Origin: Actinomycetes bacterium
GTDB lineage: Bacteria; Actinomycetota; Acidimicrobiia; Acidimicrobiales; RAAP-2
Length of the DNA: 15,366 bases
Direction: 5' to 3'
NCBI GenBank assembly: GCA_021849765.1
Contig: JAJZSM010000009.1
Location: 1-15,366, forward strand
Shown here: one piece after another, positions 13,734-15,366 of the stretch
How the letters are laid out: each line of letters begins with the position of its first letter
Numbering within the stretch: position 1 is the first letter of the stretch
Program-made: the position numbers and the translations under genes
The notes under the pieces: generated by a model
Databases searched by the model: none
Seen by the model: the letters and a program-made list of their open reading frames with translations, nothing else
What the model was told of the DNA's origin: nothing

Positions 13734-15164
13734 ATGGCCCCGAATTTAGTGATCGCCATCGACAACGGATCCCAGAGCACGAAGGTGTCGATCGTCGACC
13801 AAGACGGAGTGGTCGTGAGCGAGGCCCGTCAGGCGCTGCGCCCGAACGACACGCCTCGCCCCGGGGTGGTCGAACACCCCGACGACGACATCTGGGACTC
13901 AATTGGCGTCGCCAGTCGAGCCGCGATGGCCCAGTTCCGCGGAGATCCTGCCGACATCGTCGGCGTGGGCCTGTGCACGATCCGTTTCTGCCGTGCGATG
14001 CTGCGCGACGACGGCACCCTCGCGAGCCCAGTGCTCAGCTGGATGGACGAGCGCGTCTCGTGGCCCTACGTGCACGTCGACCCGGCAGTTCGTTACGTGA
14101 CCACATCGTCGGGTTACGTCACACACCGTCTGACCGGCGAGTTCCGAGACACCGCGGCCAACTATCAGGGGGTGTGGCCGATCAGCACCGATCGATGGAC
14201 ATGGCTCGAGGACGACGAGGGCTTCGCCGACTTCGGCATTGAGCGGTCCATGTTGGTCGAGCTGGTGATGCCCGGCGCGTTGCTCGGCGAGGTGACGCCG
14301 GCCGCGGCGCGCCACACCGGCATCCCCGCGGGCACCGCGGTCTACGCGACGGCGAACGATAAGGCGGTCGAGGCGCTCGGTAGCGGATTGCGCGCGAAGG
14401 ATGACCTGTTGGTCTCGCTTGGCACCTACATCGCCGCCATGACGCTCGGCACGTCGAACCGGACCGGCGCGGCGGGGTTCTGGACCAACTTCGCGTCCAC
14501 TCCCCGTGACTACCTCTACGAGAGTCTCGGGATCCGGCGGGGCATGTGGACGGTCAGCTGGTGGCGTGACATCCTCGGCACCGAGGTTCTCGGCGCCGCG
14601 GCCGCGGCCGAGATGAGTCCCGACCAGTTCCTCGACGGGGGCGCGGCCACCGTGCACCCGGGGTCCGATGGCCTGATGGTGATCCTCGACTGGCTCGCCC
14701 CGACCGAGCAGCCGTTTCGCAAGGGTTCAATCCTCGGGCTCGACGCGCGCCACGGGCGATTCCACGTGCACAGGGCGATCCTCGAGGGGATAGCAATGAC
14801 GATGGCGCGTCACGCACGCGCGATGGCGCACGAACTCGAGCGTGACTTCTCGCGGCTCATCCTCGCCGGCGGTGGCGCGCAGTCCTTGTTGTTCGCACAG
14901 ATCTTCGCCGACGTCTTTGCTTTGCCGGTCGCTCGATCGACGGTGCCGAGCGGCGCCGGACTCGGCGCCGCGATGTGCGCCGCCGTTGGATCCTCGATCC
15001 ATCCATCGTGGGACGAGGCGGTCGCCCGTATGGTTCACTGGCGCGACCCGGTCGCACCGATCATGTCCAACCACGCGCGCTACCAGCAATTGTCCGAGGT
15101 CTATGACGCGGTCCCCCAGTACACCGACGCGATCTATCGTTCCTCATTCGAACTGTTTCACTAG
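13734..15164 (+). CDS. FGGY-family carbohydrate kinase, YgcE-like
   Basis: ATP-dependent sugar/polyol kinase of 476 aa with the two actin-like FGGY domains. The N-terminal phosphate loop is IAIDNGSQSTK (7-17). The catalytic base is most likely Asp209 in ATANDKAVEALGSG, equivalent to the GGGDN Asp of xylulokinases. The second family signature is LILAGGGAQSLLFAQIFADVF (375-395). An FGGY kinase normally phosphorylates a terminal hydroxyl of a pentulose, pentitol, erythritol, glycerol or similar compound. The substrate-loop residues CTIRFCRAML (81-90) and the NDK in place of GDN set it apart from xylulo- and glycerol kinases. In E. coli, YgcE is encoded with YgcU and YgcW, and this gene holds the same position. 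ATG 13734 begins 2 nt after the flavoenzyme stop, with AAGGTGG upstream; the frame's extension to 13245 is a shadow within the flavoenzyme gene. The substrate is unknown. Confidence 0.93.
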   Translation: MAPNLVIAIDNGSQSTKVSIVDQDGVVVSEARQALRPNDTPRPGVVEHPDDDIWDSIGVASRAAMAQFRGDPADIVGVGLCTIRFCRAMLRDDGTLASPVLSWMDERVSWPYVHVDPAVRYVTTSSGYVTHRLTGEFRDTAANYQGVWPISTDRWTWLEDDEGFADFGIERSMLVELVMPGALLGEVTPAAARHTGIPAGTAVYATANDKAVEALGSGLRAKDDLLVSLGTYIAAMTLGTSNRTGAAGFWTNFASTPRDYLYESLGIRRGMWTVSWWRDILGTEVLGAAAAAEMSPDQFLDGGAATVHPGSDGLMVILDWLAPTEQPFRKGSILGLDARHGRFHVHRAILEGIAMTMARHARAMAHELERDFSRLILAGGGAQSLLFAQIFADVFALPVARSTVPSGAGLGAAMCAAVGSSIHPSWDEAVARMVHWRDPVAPIMSNHARYQQLSEVYDAVPQYTDAIYRSSFELFH

Positions 15165-15196
15165 CGTGCGTCAACAAATCGACAACCCGAAACCGA

Positions 15197-15226
15197 TTGC
15201 CATTCAAGGACCGAGGAACCTACGAT
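15197..15226 (+). promoter_or_regulatory. Candidate promoter for the gene at the right edge
   Basis: TTGCCA (15197-15202), the same -35 hexamer as in the minus-strand operon promoter, and TACGAT (15221-15226; TANNNT) are 18 bp apart. The expected start near 15233 would place the ATG at 15225 upstream of the transcript. That favours the second in-frame ATG at 15267, which has its own strong Shine-Dalgarno sequence. Confidence 0.35.
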
Positions 15227-15266
15227 GCCACTACGGGTTGACGTGCTCGCTCGGGGGGAGACATCG

Positions 15267-15366
15267 ATGGCCATCACGTCCGGTCCGCCGCCTAAGCGAG
15301 GTCACGGGGCGGGCGGTGTTGGCGCGTCAGATGTCGACCGGGCGACCGTCGGGGCAATCCTGCAAT
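15267..15366 (+). CDS. 5' end of an unidentified gene, truncated by window edge
   Basis: An open frame begins at ATG 15267 behind GGGGGGAG (6-nt spacing) and runs off the window; 33 residues are visible. An in-frame ATG at 15225, also with a fair GAGGAA 6 nt upstream, would add 14 residues but probably lies upstream of transcription. The visible part is Gly/Pro/Lys-rich, then GASDVDRATVGAILQ, which loosely resembles the N-terminal entry to a ROK-type or other winged-helix regulator. The match is too short to name a family. A regulator at the end of a catabolic cluster would be natural, but this is a guess. Confidence 0.5.
   Translation, partial: MAITSGPPPKRGHGAGGVGASDVDRATVGAILQ

Overview
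The window is 15.4 kb of high-GC DNA and reads as one catabolic locus, almost certainly chromosomal, from an actinobacterium-like organism. The evidence is the strong G/C third positions, frequent GTG starts, chains of 4-bp ATGA/GTGA gene overlaps, a Tat-exported solute-binding protein and a probable leaderless regulator mRNA. The genus cannot be fixed from the sequence. I see no tRNA, rRNA, CRISPR array, insertion sequence or phage gene.

Layout. Two divergent transcription units meet at an AT-rich control region (about 4591-4846). Leftward (minus strand) runs a tight five-gene operon: a formaldehyde-activating-enzyme (Fae) family protein, a mandelate-racemase-type enolase-superfamily dehydratase/isomerase, a PuuC-like aldehyde dehydrogenase, a 3-hydroxyisobutyrate-dehydrogenase-family reductase, and an iron-type alcohol dehydrogenase cut by the left edge. 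Rightward run an IclR-family regulator and then, after a 170-bp gap with two strong inverted repeats, a Dpp/Opp-type ABC importer: binding protein, two permeases and one protein with two fused ATPase domains. After this come three enzymes that, as I recall the proteins, match the uncharacterised E. coli trio YgcW (SDR), YgcU (AGPS-like FAD oxidoreductase) and YgcE (FGGY kinase). A further gene begins at the right edge behind its own promoter-like sequence.

How the parts may work together (inference). The ABC importer brings in a substrate, probably a sugar acid, polyol or glycoside rather than a peptide, judging by the enzymes. YgcU/YgcW-type enzymes and the FGGY kinase oxidise or reduce and phosphorylate one intermediate. 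The minus-strand operon dehydrates a sugar acid and oxidises or reduces the aldehydes made. The Fae-family protein is the surprise: it hints that formaldehyde or a similar small aldehyde arises in the pathway, or that this Fae does something else. No aldolase is visible, so the pathway is incomplete within this window. IclR is the likely local regulator of both arms.

The most interesting points are the Fae-family gene leading a sugar-acid operon, the transplanted ygcW-ygcU-ygcE module with a transporter beside it, and the highly structured divergent promoter region (10-bp phased A-tract repeats, paired GGATAACTT boxes, and an inverted repeat over the iclR -35).
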